Below, piece after piece: positions 6,125 through 7,008 of a stretch of 7,008 bases of DNA. This stretch comes from Elusimicrobiota bacterium (GTDB lineage Bacteria > CG03 > SLGR01 > PWQF01). The notes beneath the pieces are model-generated. The model did no database searches, had not been told where the DNA came from, and saw nothing but the letters and a program-made list of their open reading frames with translations. Position 1 is the first letter of the stretch; every line of letters starts with the position of its first letter. The stretch is from positions 1 to 7,008 of the forward strand of contig PWQF01000252.1 of the NCBI GenBank assembly GCA_003556865.1. Direction: 5' to 3'. Position numbers and translations under genes: made by a program.

Positions 6125-7008
6125 TTAATTTATTTTTTCGCCGCCCAGAGACTTAAGCTGGTTCTTTTTAAGATTATTCATCTGCTCAAGGTATTTGCCC
6201 GCCCCCATAGCCACGCAGTTAAGAGGTTCATCAACTATATGCACGGGAAGCTCTGTCTCCTCGCGTATAAGTTTGTCTATTCCCCCCAGCAGCGCCCCCC
6301 CTCCTATTAAAACTATCCCTCTGTCAACAAGATCAGCAGACAGTTCGGGAGGAGTCTGATTAAGGGTCTCCTTAATTACCTTGATTAATTCTCTCATAGG
6401 CTCACTAAGAGATTCTCTAATGTCATCTGTTGAAATCAGTATTGTTTTAGGCAGCCCGGATATGATATCCCGTCCCTTTATTTCCATTTCACGGGACTCG
6501 GAACCCGGGTAAACCGAACCTATTTTAATCTTAGCCTCTTCCGCAGTTCTTTCGCCTATTATTAAATTTTCTTTTTCCTTAAAATATTCTGTTATTGCCT
6601 TATCAAAATCGTCTCCGGCTATTCTTATGGCATTACTGAGAACCATCCCGCCCAGTGAAATAACCGCTACCTCTGTTGTCCCCCCCCCTATATCAACCAC
6701 CATATTGCCTGCCGGCTCGTGAACCGGAAGCTCCGCCCCTATGGCAGCGGCCATAGGTTCCTCAATAACATAAACTTCCCTGGCACCGGCCCTTTCCGCA
6801 GATTCCCTGACAGCCCTTCTCTCCACTTCAGTGCAGGCAGAAGGAACACTTATTACAATCCTGGGATGAAGCAGGCTTTTGCGGGCATGAACCTTGCGTA
6901 TGAAATACCTTATCATGCGTTCCGTAGTATCAAAATCAGCTATAACCCCGTGCTTAAGAGGGCGAACGGCTATTATATTGGCAGGAGTCCTTCCCAGCAT
7001 CCTTTTTG
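6125..7008 (-). CDS. mreB: MreB, actin-like rod-shape protein, 5' end outside the window
   Basis: About 294 residues are visible; roughly the first 45-50 of the usual ~340 aa lie beyond the right edge. Reading continues in frame to the edge as K-R-M-L-G-R-T-P, which matches the middle of MreB, so the ATG at 7000 is an internal methionine and not the start. Numbered from that Met, the hallmarks of the actin/Hsp70 ATPase fold are connect-1 IEEPMAAAIGAELP (79-92), phosphate-2 VVDIGGGTTEVAV (101-113), the adenosine motif IVLIGGGALLGGI (229-241) and connect-2 VAMGAGKYLE (253-262). Phosphate-1 (DxGTAN-type) is off-window. MreB polymerises on ATP as membrane-bound filaments that direct lateral wall synthesis through MreCD-RodA-PBP2. 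Sporulating clostridia can carry the paralogue Mbl, but mreCD directly downstream favours MreB. The three glycines of phosphate-2 are encoded by an unbroken run of nine G. Confidence 0.96.
   Translation of the reverse strand, partial: KRMLGRTPANIIAVRPLKHGVIADFDTTERMIRYFIRKVHARKSLLHPRIVISVPSACTEVERRAVRESAERAGAREVYVIEEPMAAAIGAELPVHEPAGNMVVDIGGGTTEVAVISLGGMVLSNAIRIAGDDFDKAITEYFKEKENLIIGERTAEEAKIKIGSVYPGSESREMEIKGRDIISGLPKTILISTDDIRESLSEPMRELIKVIKETLNQTPPELSADLVDRGIVLIGGGALLGGIDKLIREETELPVHIVDEPLNCVAMGAGKYLEQMNNLKKNQLKSLGGEKIN

Noticed and set aside
7000..7008. ATG at 7000 as the start of mreB
   Set aside because: The frame stays open to the edge and encodes KR before MLGRTP, as in the interior of MreB; the ATP-binding phosphate-1 part would be missing.

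Overview
The window holds one continuous minus-strand gene block. In transcription order (right to left) it is mreB (5' end cut off by the window edge), mreC, mreD, mrdA (penicillin-binding protein 2), rodA, and a large radical SAM protein of unknown function. It reads as the rod-shape (elongasome) operon of a Bacillota/Clostridia-like bacterium. The reasons are the gene order mreBCD-mrdA-rodA followed by a TIGR03960-type radical SAM gene (an arrangement I recall from clostridial genomes), strong GGAGGTGAT-type Shine-Dalgarno (SD) signals, heavy use of AGA/AGG and ATA codons, and a purine-loaded coding strand. The lineage call is inference; no rRNA or tRNA is present to confirm it.

Layout: mreB 6125-7008 (partial), a 78-bp gap, mreC 5204-6046 (TTG start), mreD 4751-5203 (its ATG directly follows the mreC stop), mrdA 2971-4806 (start overlaps the mreD end), a 43-bp gap that is about 91% A+T, rodA 1671-2927, and the radical SAM gene 4-1674 (ATGA overlap with rodA). 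The spacings indicate one transcriptional unit, possibly with an internal start in the mrdA-rodA gap. No promoter for the whole operon and no terminator lie in the window; both ends of the unit are outside it. A GTGA at positions 4-7, placed behind a good SD, suggests that another coupled gene begins right at the left edge.

Function: MreB forms cytoplasmic filaments under the membrane. MreC and MreD link them to the RodA-PBP2 pair, in which RodA polymerises glycan from lipid II and PBP2 cross-links it. All catalytic motifs of PBP2 (SVFK, SCN, KTG) and the key RodA aspartate are intact. The radical SAM gene is the only member without a known role; its coupling to rodA is the most open question here.

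I found no mobile element, CRISPR array, RNA gene, riboswitch or defence system. This is an ordinary housekeeping region with a few local details worth checking, and I do not claim a new system. No gene-free stretch exceeds 78 bp.
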